In this document: piece by piece, positions 7,798 to 16,880 of the stretch
Position numbering within the stretch: position 1 is the first letter of the stretch
Layout of the letters: each line of letters begins with the position of its first letter
Assembly (NCBI GenBank): GCA_025450575.1
Contig: JANWHE010000014.1
Coordinates: 1 to 40,147 of the forward strand
DNA length: 40,147 nucleotides
DNA from: Candidatus Saccharimonadales bacterium
GTDB lineage: Bacteria > Patescibacteriota > Saccharimonadia > Saccharimonadales > UBA10212
Direction: 5' to 3'
Notes under the pieces: generated by a model
The model's input: only the letters and a program-made list of their open reading frames with translations
Databases searched by the model: none
Told to the model about the DNA's origin: nothing
Program-made: the position numbers and the translations under genes

Positions 7798-10302
7798 TTA
7801 TATCCTCTCCGCTTTAAGTTCTTTTTTGGCCTGCTCCGCCAGCTGGTCCAACAGTTTATTGGTCTCGGCTGTCGTCAGTGTCCGCTCCGGATGCCATAAG
7901 ATTATACGCCAAGTGGTCTGCTTGTGAGATCCGTCGCCGGCTTTTTGGAAGATGTCAATCGGCTCCAGGTTGAACTGGTAGCCGTGGGCTTTGGAGAGCT
8001 TTTTTAAGTTTTCCATAATGAAAACCGTCAATTCTTGATAGTTTAACTTCGCGGCGGAGCGCAAGCAGAAATCTTGCTCCAGCACCGGAAAACGGTTCAG
8101 CGGCCGGTAGTTCTCATGAGCCGGCTTAGCGCCTAAAAGAGCCTCTATATCAATTTCGAATCCGGCCGTATGCTCGGGCAGCCTCAAGCTGGCACGGACG
8201 CCCGGTTTAAGCTCCCCTATAATGCCTAGGAATTTGCCGTCGCTAGTGCTAACAAAAGCCGTACGGGTTAATTCGTAGGCTTGGGCCAGCGGGGCATCGG
8301 GCAGTTTTTCGAGCGCCTTGAATTTAAGCCCGACTCCTACCTTCGCCGCCATTTGGACCAAATATTCCTTAGCTTGATAATAAGCCCCCCCGGATGGATT
8401 GGTTTTGGAGCTGGCCGTATAAACCATGGTCAGCAGTTCGAACTCCTGGGGAAGACCGTCTTTGTCCTTATGTTCCCGGTCATGGCCTTTGCCGATCTCA
8501 AACAGCGCGAACTTATCGTATCCGGCTTTGATGTTAGGGTGGATTTTTTCCAGCAGGCTGGGCAGCAGGTTAAAGCGGTAGTATCCCAGCGCCGGGCTCA
8601 GGGCGTTGCTCAGCCGGTAAGCCAGCTGGCTATCCTGCCCGGTTTTCTTGAGCAGATCGTCGTGCACGAAACTATAGGTCAGTACTTCGTTGGCCCCGAA
8701 CTCGGCTAAGATTCCGCGGAGCCGGTCCTTGAATTCGAGCAGTCCGTTTTTAGCGGCCGGCTCAATGCCGCGCTTCGGAAGCTCGGCGGGCAGTTTATCG
8801 TAACCATGCAGGCGCCCGACTTCTTCGACGATATCCTCCGGGATTTCGATATCCGTCCGCCAAAACGGCGCGATAACGGATAACTGATCTCCGCTTAAAT
8901 CGATTTCAAATTCGACATTCTGAAGAATTTTTTTCATCTCGGCGGCCCGTAAATCGGTGCCCAGACGGGAGTTGATGAACGAGGCGCTGACTTTGACCGG
9001 CTTACCGTCAATCTTAAAATGCTTATCGTCCATCAGCCGGCTAGCCAGCCGGCCGCCGGCAATCCGCAAGATATCTTCGACGGTTTTGGCGATTACCGCC
9101 CGGTTTTGGCGCGGGCTCTGGTTCTTAGTAAAGCGCGTAGCCGCATCAGTGAACAGGCCGTAAGCCATAGCTACCTTCCGCGTCAGGTTCATATCGAACG
9201 TGGCGCATTCTAAAATGATATTCTTGGTGTTTTCATCGACCTCGGTGTCGGCGCCGCCCATCACGCCGCCCAGCCCGATCGGCCTTTGGCCGTCGGTAAT
9301 GACCGCGGCGCCAGCCTCCAGAGTAATCTGCTTGCCGTTAAGAAGACTCAGTTTCTCGCCTTTTTGGCTGAGCCTGGCTCCCAGGATGCCGGATTTCACT
9401 TTGTCATAATCGTAGGCGTGCAGCGGCTGGGCGGTTTCCAGCATATAGAAGTTGGTCATATCGACGATGTTGTTTATTGGCCGGATGCCGACCGCGCCCA
9501 AGCGGACTTTTAGCCACGCCGGGCTGTCGCCCACTTTGACGTCTTTGATAGCCACGGCGCAGAACCGCGGAATCAGCTCCGGTACGTCATTCTTGATCTC
9601 GAGCTTAAGACCGTTGCTGCGGCCATCGCCGGCCACATCGGCGTCTTCTTTGTACCAAGCTGGACTTTTGAAGACCTGGCCTTGGATGCCGGCCAGTTCG
9701 CGGGCCACGCCCAGCTGGCCGAACAGGTCGGGCCGGTGGGTGAACATCTTATTCTCGATATCGATAATCGTGTCGTTCAAATCCAGCGCTTCAGTAAGCG
9801 ACGTACCAGGGGTAAACCGGCCGTCTAATACTAGTATTCCGGTGTGGTCGTCGCCCAGAGCCAGCTCTTTGGCGCTGGCAATCATGCCGTTACTCATCTG
9901 GCCGCGGATTTCGCGGGCCTCTAAGACTAACGGGTCTTTATCGAAGGTCGATGGTACGGTCGATCCGGGCGGCAGCCAGGCTACCAGCTGGCCGGCAGTC
10001 ACGTTAGGCGCGCCACAGACCACATGGATGTGTCCGGCTTTATTGCGCGGCGCACTCTTTACCACCCCGTCGTCATCGATCCAGCAGACTTTCAGTTTGT
10101 CGGCGTCCGGGTGTTTTTCGGCCGAGATGACTTTGGCGACGACCGCGCCTTGATACTTTTCGCCCAGATTCACGACTTCTTCCACCGCTCCGAGCTGGGC
10201 GCCTATTTTTTCGACCAGAGCGTCAATGCCGGCCGGCGCCGGGTCGGCCGCGCACTTGTATTTCTGGTCGATGAATCTGACCCAGTTCAGCGAAACTTTC
10301 AT
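7798..10302 (-). CDS. pheT: Phenylalanyl-tRNA synthetase beta subunit
   Basis: PheT start MKVSLNWVRFID at 10302 (the track ORF extends to 10350); tRNA-binding domain and B3/B5 domains (GLGGVMGGADTEV). ATGA overlap with the upstream gene. Confidence 0.94.
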   Translation of the reverse strand: MKVSLNWVRFIDQKYKCAADPAPAGIDALVEKIGAQLGAVEEVVNLGEKYQGAVVAKVISAEKHPDADKLKVCWIDDDGVVKSAPRNKAGHIHVVCGAPNVTAGQLVAWLPPGSTVPSTFDKDPLVLEAREIRGQMSNGMIASAKELALGDDHTGILVLDGRFTPGTSLTEALDLNDTIIDIENKMFTHRPDLFGQLGVARELAGIQGQVFKSPAWYKEDADVAGDGRSNGLKLEIKNDVPELIPRFCAVAIKDVKVGDSPAWLKVRLGAVGIRPINNIVDMTNFYMLETAQPLHAYDYDKVKSGILGARLSQKGEKLSLLNGKQITLEAGAAVITDGQRPIGLGGVMGGADTEVDENTKNIILECATFDMNLTRKVAMAYGLFTDAATRFTKNQSPRQNRAVIAKTVEDILRIAGGRLASRLMDDKHFKIDGKPVKVSASFINSRLGTDLRAAEMKKILQNVEFEIDLSGDQLSVIAPFWRTDIEIPEDIVEEVGRLHGYDKLPAELPKRGIEPAAKNGLLEFKDRLRGILAEFGANEVLTYSFVHDDLLKKTGQDSQLAYRLSNALSPALGYYRFNLLPSLLEKIHPNIKAGYDKFALFEIGKGHDREHKDKDGLPQEFELLTMVYTASSKTNPSGGAYYQAKEYLVQMAAKVGVGLKFKALEKLPDAPLAQAYELTRTAFVSTSDGKFLGIIGELKPGVRASLRLPEHTAGFEIDIEALLGAKPAHENYRPLNRFPVLEQDFCLRSAAKLNYQELTVFIMENLKKLSKAHGYQFNLEPIDIFQKAGDGSHKQTTWRIILWHPERTLTTAETNKLLDQLAEQAKKELKAERI

Positions 10303-10607
10303 GCCGTGCCGTCCTTGAATCTTTGGTCCAGCTCGCCCATGGCCGTCCAAAAAGACCGTTCCAAATCAACATCCAGCTTGCGGGCTATAACTAGCACGCT
10401 CCACAGGCAGTCGGCCAGTTCGTGGCCGAGTTTCTTACGGTCGACCATGTCCTGATCGACGATGGTAAGTAATTCCGTAACGTCTTTTTTAAAGCCGCGG
10501 GTCAGTTTGATGGCATTCCAGGGTTGGCGGTTCCGCTCTTTTTCCAGCTGGTCATATTTGCGGCGGATCTCCAGCGCCCGCTGTTCCAGAATCTTTAAGT
10601 CGCTCAT
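10299..10607 (-). CDS. MazG-like nucleotide pyrophosphohydrolase
   Basis: Short helical protein with HELADCLWSVLVIARKLDVDLE (EXXD-type MazG motif); overlaps pheS and pheT. Confidence 0.75.
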   Translation of the reverse strand: MSDLKILEQRALEIRRKYDQLEKERNRQPWNAIKLTRGFKKDVTELLTIVDQDMVDRKKLGHELADCLWSVLVIARKLDVDLERSFWTAMGELDQRFKDGTA

Positions 10608-11647
10608 TTGAATTGCCTTAGGAATTTTAGGTTGGCCGACTCGAAATGGCGGACGTCTTCAATATTGTATTTGAGCATCACTAGACGGTCGATTCCAAAC
10701 CCCCAGGCAAAGCCGGAATATTTCTTAGCGTCGATATCGGCTTCCTTTAGGACGTTAGGGTGGATCATGCCGCAGCCGCCCAACTCTATCCAGCCGGTAT
10801 ATGAACATACGTTGCAGCCTTTCTCCTCGCAGAATGGGCAGCTGGCCGCGAATTCGAAGCTGGGCTCGGTAAATGGGAAATAAAACGGCTGGATCTTGAT
10901 TTTTACTTCTTTGCCGAAGTAATTACTCAGCCAGGCGCGGATAGTGGCGACCAGGTTGCCGGCATTGATCCCTTCGTCCACGTAGACGCCTTCCAGCTGA
11001 TAAAAGGTATGTTCGTGACGAGCGTCCAGATCCTCGTTGCGGAAGACCCGGCCGGGAATCACTACCCGGATGCCTTGGCCGGCTTCCAGGTCTTTTTTAT
11101 ACCGTCTCATCACCCGGTTCTGCATAATGGAAGTGTGGGCAGGGGCGATCAGGCCATCATCGGTCATGAAAGTATCGTATTCGTCGCGGGCCGGGTGGTC
11201 CGGCGGGAAGTTTAAACTGGTGAACATATGATAGTCGTCGTCAATTTCGCGCGACTCGACGGCGTCGAACCCCATTCGATAAAAAATATCCAATACTTCG
11301 CTTAACTCGGCCATCAGCGGATGCCTAGTGCCCTGAGTGGCCGGTAATAACTTAGGCCGGTCCGTTGGCGCGACGTTCATGTTAAACGGAGCGGTTACGT
11401 CTATCGGCGGCAACTTGGTTTCGGCCGGCTGCCGGCTATCGCGGGCCAGCTGTTGCAGTTCGTTCTTAAGGCCGTTAACTTCCTTGCCGAAGCTGGCCCG
11501 GTCCTTGCCGGGCGGCAAAGTTTTAAGCCGGTCATATAGTGCCGTCAGAGCCGGGTCGCGCACAATCAATCGCTTATCTTCAAGCGATTTTAGCTTTCGC
11601 CTCAAACTCTCGGCGGCCTTGGCGACCTCTTGGTTCTCGTACTCCAT
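10604..11647 (-). CDS. pheS: Phenylalanyl-tRNA synthetase alpha subunit
   Basis: Class II aaRS motifs (HPLMAELSEVLDIFYRMGF, PAHTSIMQNRVM, GRVFRNEDLDARHEHTFYQLEG, WIELGGCGMIHPNVL, GFGIDRLVMLKY). Confidence 0.95.
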   Translation of the reverse strand: MEYENQEVAKAAESLRRKLKSLEDKRLIVRDPALTALYDRLKTLPPGKDRASFGKEVNGLKNELQQLARDSRQPAETKLPPIDVTAPFNMNVAPTDRPKLLPATQGTRHPLMAELSEVLDIFYRMGFDAVESREIDDDYHMFTSLNFPPDHPARDEYDTFMTDDGLIAPAHTSIMQNRVMRRYKKDLEAGQGIRVVIPGRVFRNEDLDARHEHTFYQLEGVYVDEGINAGNLVATIRAWLSNYFGKEVKIKIQPFYFPFTEPSFEFAASCPFCEEKGCNVCSYTGWIELGGCGMIHPNVLKEADIDAKKYSGFAWGFGIDRLVMLKYNIEDVRHFESANLKFLRQFK

Positions 11648-11706
11648 TTGAAGTTAGTATAACAGATTGAGAAGCCTTAAATAGCCTGCTTGGTATACTT
11701 AAGCTT

Positions 11707-13038
11707 ATGGATAGCGAGGCGGCCGCCAAATTAATCGATGACGCGGCCGAAGTGCTGAAGAACAACGACCGCGGCGGCTGGACGGTGCCGGCCAGCGAGT
11801 TATACCCTCATCAGTGGCTATGGGACAGCTGCTTTATTGCCATCGGCCTGCGGCATCTGGATATAGAGCGCTCCAAAACCGAAATCCGCAGCTTGCTGCG
11901 CGGCCAGTGGGACAACGGCATGCTGCCGCATATTGTCTTCAATAACCAGACGGACTACGCCCGCGACCGCAACAACGAACGCGGCGACCTCAATCCTTTT
12001 GCCCCTACCGGCGTATCGACCAGTGGCATAACGCAGCCGCCGATGGTCGCCGAAGCCGTGCTGCGGATCGGTCAGCTGCTTAAATCACCGGAGCGCCGTA
12101 CTTGGTACAAAGAGGTTCTACCGGCTATCATCCGCTACCACGAATGGCTGTACGCCGACCGTGACCCCCATAAAGAAGGGTTGGTTCTGCTGCTTCATCC
12201 CTACGAGTCGGGCCTGGATAACTCGCCGCCTTGGATCAGCGAACTGCGCAAGCACAGCATGCCGCTATGGGTCAGCAGCGGGGAGCGGCTGCATCTGGAC
12301 GGAATCATCAACAGGTTCCGACGCGACGTCAAACGCAAAACGCTGCCGCCGGGCCAGCGCATTACCAACGCCGAAGCCTTGGCTTTCTGGTCGGTGATGC
12401 GGCGCATGCAGCGCAAGGCCTATAACACCGAAGCCATCTTATCGCGGTCGGTTTTCGCGGTGGAAGACCTAGCTTTCAACAGCATCTTCATAAGGGCTAA
12501 CGATTGCCTCGAACAGATAGCCAAAGCCGCCGGCCAAGCTTTGCCGGACAGCCTGCTGGAGAATATTGGAAAGTCCCAGAATGCCATCGAAAACCTATGG
12601 GACGAAAACACCGGCTTTTACTATAACCGCAGTTTCGTCAGCCACCGGCTGATAGAGGAGCCGACCGTGGCTTCGCTGCTGCCGCTGTATTCTGGCGCCA
12701 TCTCCCGCAGTCGGGCCGCCATGCTGGTCAAACGGCTAAAAAGACCCGATGAATTCGCCCTTAAGTGGCCGGTGCCCAGCGTCCCGCGTAGTTCGTCTTA
12801 CTTTGACCCTTATAAATACTGGCAGGGACCAAGCTGGGTAAACACCAACTGGCTGATCGCCGAGGGGCTGGAGCGTTACGGTTTTGACCTGGAGGCTAAG
12901 GAGCTGCGGGTCAGCACCACCCGGATGGTGGCTAAAAGCGGCTTTTATGAGTATTTCAACCCGCTGGACGCCAAGCCGGCCGGCGCCGCCAATTTCTCCT
13001 GGACCGCCGCCCTTATTATCGACTTATTGAAAAGCTAA
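11707..13038 (+). CDS. MGH1-like / GH63-type glycoside hydrolase
   Basis: (alpha/alpha)6 glucosidase-like signatures: LYPHQWLWDSCFIAIGL, GMLPHIVF, YWQGPSWVNTNWLI, YEYFNPLDAKPAGAANFSWTAAL. Confidence 0.82.
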   Translation: MDSEAAAKLIDDAAEVLKNNDRGGWTVPASELYPHQWLWDSCFIAIGLRHLDIERSKTEIRSLLRGQWDNGMLPHIVFNNQTDYARDRNNERGDLNPFAPTGVSTSGITQPPMVAEAVLRIGQLLKSPERRTWYKEVLPAIIRYHEWLYADRDPHKEGLVLLLHPYESGLDNSPPWISELRKHSMPLWVSSGERLHLDGIINRFRRDVKRKTLPPGQRITNAEALAFWSVMRRMQRKAYNTEAILSRSVFAVEDLAFNSIFIRANDCLEQIAKAAGQALPDSLLENIGKSQNAIENLWDENTGFYYNRSFVSHRLIEEPTVASLLPLYSGAISRSRAAMLVKRLKRPDEFALKWPVPSVPRSSSYFDPYKYWQGPSWVNTNWLIAEGLERYGFDLEAKELRVSTTRMVAKSGFYEYFNPLDAKPAGAANFSWTAALIIDLLKS

Positions 13039-14099
13039 TCTTCGTCGAGGGTTGGGCGGTCGATTAAAATCGGTTCGACTACGGATTCGGAGTCAGCGAT
13101 TTTGACTACATCTCTATCGATTTTGCCAAGCTCTTTGTAGGTAGTGTTAAAGTGGCCGACGGTGGTACCAAGCGAGTTGCCGAGTTTTTGCATGTAGCCG
13201 TTGTGCGCCAATAAGTGTTTGCTGAGCTGTTCGATGTTTTTGCGGATTTTCTCCGTATCCTTGTGTATCTCCATAGACCGCAGAGCCTGGACGATAATTT
13301 GAAGGTGGGAAGCTAAAGTGCTAGGGCCAACGATCGTTATCTTTTTTTCAACTGAGTATTGCATCAGGTTGCGGCCAGATACGCCAGCCTCTCCAACTTT
13401 ATTTGCTAATAGGTCGTAATAAATCGCCTCGCTGGGGATGAACATCAACGCTTGGTCAAGCGTACCCCTGGCCGGGTTAATGTATTTGGCTGTCTCATCG
13501 ATGCGCCGCTTTAAATCTTCTTTAAAAGCCCGTTCCAGCGCCGGCCGCTCGGCCTCCTTAGCGTCAATCAGCCGGTTGTAATTTTCGAGCGAGAATTTAC
13601 TGTCGATCGGCAAAAGTTTTTCGTCAAGTTTAATGACAGCATCCACTGTCATAGCCGGCCCCATTTTATACTGCAGTTCATAAGCGCCGGGCGGCAGCAG
13701 GTTTTTTAAAATTTGTTCAAGATAATATTCACCCAAAACACCGCGCTGTTTAGGGTTCTGCAGGACGTTTTGCAGGGTCTTCAGCTCAGCCGCTACGTCA
13801 CCAACACTTTTATTGGTCCTATCCAGCTCCGTCAGTTTTTGGGTAACATCGGCGATAATTTTGGAGCTGGCCTGAAACTGAGCGGCCATTTGCCGATTGC
13901 TGGTCCCCAGCTGTTCGGTCAGCTGTTTTTGCAGGCCTTGTTGCAACAGACCCATCGATTTTGTCAATTCAGTCATATCAGCCTTTAGCAACATCGTGGC
14001 ATCAGAGCCGCTAGTGTCTTTATGACGAGTCAGTGTCCAAAACACAAATCCGGCCAGCGCCAGGCATAAAATCCCCAAAATAATCACCGCCACAATCAT
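13035..14099 (-). CDS. rmuC: DNA recombination protein RmuC family
   Basis: N-terminal TM, coiled coil, then RmuC core (RGVLGEYYLEQILKNLLPPGAYELQYKMG, LPIDSKFSLENYNRL, ALMFIPSEAIYYDLL). Confidence 0.9.
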   Translation of the reverse strand: MIVAVIILGILCLALAGFVFWTLTRHKDTSGSDATMLLKADMTELTKSMGLLQQGLQKQLTEQLGTSNRQMAAQFQASSKIIADVTQKLTELDRTNKSVGDVAAELKTLQNVLQNPKQRGVLGEYYLEQILKNLLPPGAYELQYKMGPAMTVDAVIKLDEKLLPIDSKFSLENYNRLIDAKEAERPALERAFKEDLKRRIDETAKYINPARGTLDQALMFIPSEAIYYDLLANKVGEAGVSGRNLMQYSVEKKITIVGPSTLASHLQIIVQALRSMEIHKDTEKIRKNIEQLSKHLLAHNGYMQKLGNSLGTTVGHFNTTYKELGKIDRDVVKIADSESVVEPILIDRPTLDED

Positions 14100-14114
14100 A
14101 GACTTATTATACCT

Positions 14115-14840
14115 TTAGACGAAGCGGGTGACTATGAACATAAACACCGTGCCAGCGATGGTAAGCAGGATACTTTTGCGCGAGAAGTCTTTGCTGTGGG
14201 CTTGGGGCAGTATATTACTGGCGGCGATGTAGAGGATAAAACCCGCGAAAAAGCCGAGGTAGATCGCCAGGGCTCTTTCGGAAAAGTCAAACATCAGTGT
14301 CGACAAACCGCCCAGTATAGGCATTAGGACGACGACGGCCAGCCATCTTCTGATATGCCCGAGCTTATTGCCATGGAAGACCATGAAAGTGGTGGTATCG
14401 AAGCCGTCGGCGAAACGATGGCCGATGACCGCCAGGGCGACAGCGGAGCCAACCGATGTGCTTACCTGAAAACCTACGCCTATGCTCAGGCCGTCTAAAA
14501 AGCTATGGCCGGAAAGCGCGGCCGCCCTGGCGGTGCCAAACATCGGATGCCGGTGAGGCCCGTATTGCTCTTCGTTAGCTTCGTGGATAGGCACAAATTT
14601 TTCGAATATATGGAACAGTAGAAAGCCGGACGCCAAAGCGATCATCGGGTAAGCGGTATTGAGTTTCTGCGACAGAGAAAGGTCAAATATCTCCGGCAGC
14701 AGGTCAAAACAGACCAACCCTAACACCAGGCCCGCTGTCAGGGCTAGAGCCCGGCTTAGCCATTTCCGGCTGCGTAGAGCCGTTAAGCCCCCCAGCAAAG
14801 CGGCGATGGAGGCGGCGACTGTCAGCAGGAAAACTATCAT
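14115..14840 (-). CDS. ZIP-family metal transporter
   Basis: Multi-TM protein with HSFLDGLSIGVGFQ, IGHRFADGFDTTTF and His-containing loop EANEEQYGPHRHP. Confidence 0.85.
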   Translation of the reverse strand: MIVFLLTVAASIAALLGGLTALRSRKWLSRALALTAGLVLGLVCFDLLPEIFDLSLSQKLNTAYPMIALASGFLLFHIFEKFVPIHEANEEQYGPHRHPMFGTARAAALSGHSFLDGLSIGVGFQVSTSVGSAVALAVIGHRFADGFDTTTFMVFHGNKLGHIRRWLAVVVLMPILGGLSTLMFDFSERALAIYLGFFAGFILYIAASNILPQAHSKDFSRKSILLTIAGTVFMFIVTRFV

Positions 14841-14867
14841 CGACCGATTGTATATTCACCATTGCTG

Positions 14868-14879
14868 AATTTGCAAATT
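14868..14879. promoter_or_regulatory. Perfect 12-bp palindrome AATTTGCAAATT between zip and fur-like genes; candidate metal-regulator operator
   Basis: Palindrome read directly, flanked by an offset ATTGC (14861-14865) and GCAAT (14884-14888). Confidence 0.5.
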
Positions 14880-14910
14880 TGTCGCAATTTAATTAAAATT
14901 ACAGATACAG

Positions 14911-15327
14911 ATGCATTACGACACCCTTAAATCAATCCTTAAGGCCGGCGGTGCCAGCCTTACCCAGCCCCGGAAGATAATATTCGACCTGATGCTTAAC
15001 CAGGGGCCGCAAAGCATGCAGGTCCTAGTCCGGCGGGCCAAAGACAAAGTTGACCGGGCCACGGTTTACCGGACGATCGAGCTATTCGAGCGCTTGGGAA
15101 TTGTCCGTCGGTTGAATATCGGCTGGAAATACAAGATAGAGCTGACCGACGCCTTTTCCGGCCATCACCATCATATGTACTGCACCAATTGCGGGCGAGT
15201 GTTCGACCTGCCGGATAACCCGATGCTAGAGACTATGATAGATACCGTCGCCGCCAAAAGCGGTTTCTCGCCGCGCGGCCACCAGCTGGAAGTCTACGGC
15301 CTCTGTGCTAATTGTTCGAAGGCCTAG
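14911..15327 (+). CDS. Fur-family metal-dependent transcriptional regulator
   Basis: Winged helix (DRATVYRTIELFERLGIVRRL), HHHHMYCTNCGRVFDLP and C-terminal CANC. Confidence 0.92.
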   Translation: MHYDTLKSILKAGGASLTQPRKIIFDLMLNQGPQSMQVLVRRAKDKVDRATVYRTIELFERLGIVRRLNIGWKYKIELTDAFSGHHHHMYCTNCGRVFDLPDNPMLETMIDTVAAKSGFSPRGHQLEVYGLCANCSKA

Positions 15328-16778
15328 CCGGCATTCAAGGCTTCGGCCGGATCGACTACTTCGTTCTTGACTATGAAAAATACGGCAACGACTCCGGCAA
15401 GGGCCAACCCGATGCCGACGTGCAGAGCTGATTGGTAGCCGTGGATCTGAGCGTATTTAGCTACCACATGAGCATGGGCCTGGGTTCGGACCGTAGAAAA
15501 CGCTACGGCCGACAAAATAGCTAGTCCGATGGCTCCACCAACTTGTTGGGACGTATTTAATACACCAGAAGCGATTCCGGACAAGTGCTTAGGCACTCCG
15601 GAGGTAGCAGCTAGGGTACCCGATACGAAAGTCAAGCCCATGCCAGCAGCGGCTAGAGCCAATCCGGGAAAGACGTTGTGCCAATAATTACCGCCAACTT
15701 TCATGGTGTGGGCAATGGTGAACAAACCAATGGCCAAAACTAATGGACCTAGGTTCATGGGTGGCTTATAGCCAATTTTGGGAACTATCTTAGCCACAAC
15801 TCCGGAGAGTATAGCAATGACCAGGGTTACCGGTAAAAAACTGAGTCCGGTTTTAACTGGCGAATAGCCCAATACTTGCTGGGTGTACAGGGTCATGAAA
15901 AAGAACATCGAAAACAGGGTGCAGGCAATTATCAGAAAGGCGGCGTTGCCACCCAGAACATTGCGAATCCGAAATAGATTGAGCGGCAGCATCGGCTGAT
16001 CAGTCTTGCGTTCGTTAATTACGAAACCGATTAGAAGCACCAGCCCAGCTACGATGAACGACCAGACGGTGGTCGATCCCCAGCCGTCATTCGGCGCCTT
16101 GGACAGACCGTAGACCAAGCTAACTAAACCAGCGGTGGCCAGGGCTGCTCCCGGTAGGTCCAGGCGCAGTTTCTTATTCTCTTCACCAATATGGTGTGGT
16201 AACAAGCGGAACGACATTATCACTACGAATATGCCAACTGGAACATTGACAAAGAAATTCCAGCGCCAACTAAGGTATTGGGTTAGCGCCCCGCCCAGCA
16301 GCAGTCCGACAGCGGCACCGCCGGCCGATACTGCTGACCAGATACCTAAGGCTGTGTTACGCTCTTTGCCTTCCCGAAATTCGCTAATAACTATCGATAG
16401 AGCGGCCGGTGACATAAAGGCTCCAGCTAATCCTTGCGCGGCTCGAGCCATAATAACCTGGCCGGAACTTTGGGCTAAACCACACAGCAGGCTCATCGAT
16501 GCGAAAAAGAAAACCGACCCAATAAACAGTTTGCGCCGGCCGTAAATGTCGGCTGCTCGGCCGCCTAGTAGTAAAAATCCACCGAAAGTCAGTGTATAAG
16601 CCGTAATAACCCACTGCAGGTTATTCGATGCAAAGTGTAGAGCTTTGGCCATGCTCGGCAGCGCCACATTAACAATCGACACATCTAAAATCACCATAAA
16701 CTGAGCAATAACTAACAGAGCCAGCAGGACCCATTTGTTTTCGCTATGTTTAGATAGTTCTCTTTTCGCTCTAGCCAA
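15324..16778 (-). CDS. MFS multidrug transporter, EmrB/QacA (14-TMS) type
   Basis: LDVSIVNVALPSMAKAL, LLGGRAADIYGRRKLF, GGAIGLAILSAVAFSTVRT. TTG start with SD GAAGGAAGG. Confidence 0.9.
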   Translation of the reverse strand: MARAKRELSKHSENKWVLLALLVIAQFMVILDVSIVNVALPSMAKALHFASNNLQWVITAYTLTFGGFLLLGGRAADIYGRRKLFIGSVFFFASMSLLCGLAQSSGQVIMARAAQGLAGAFMSPAALSIVISEFREGKERNTALGIWSAVSAGGAAVGLLLGGALTQYLSWRWNFFVNVPVGIFVVIMSFRLLPHHIGEENKKLRLDLPGAALATAGLVSLVYGLSKAPNDGWGSTTVWSFIVAGLVLLIGFVINERKTDQPMLPLNLFRIRNVLGGNAAFLIIACTLFSMFFFMTLYTQQVLGYSPVKTGLSFLPVTLVIAILSGVVAKIVPKIGYKPPMNLGPLVLAIGLFTIAHTMKVGGNYWHNVFPGLALAAAGMGLTFVSGTLAATSGVPKHLSGIASGVLNTSQQVGGAIGLAILSAVAFSTVRTQAHAHVVAKYAQIHGYQSALHVGIGLALAGVVAVFFIVKNEVVDPAEALNAG

Positions 16779-16880
16779 AGTACCTTCCTTCTGAAATATT
16801 ACTTTTATGGTAGCCGATTAAGCTCCAGTGGACAATAGCCAGGTGTGTGATAAATATCAAAATGGGTTAGAATAACGCTA

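Noticed and set aside
9452-10153. 233-aa plus-strand ORF inside pheT
   Set aside because: Antisense to a conserved aaRS gene; low-complexity Ser/Pro composition typical of a shadow ORF.
10303-10350. 16-aa N-terminal extension of the pheT track ORF
   Set aside because: Overlaps the mazG-like gene; the conserved PheT start MKVSLNW is at 10302 with an ATGA overlap.
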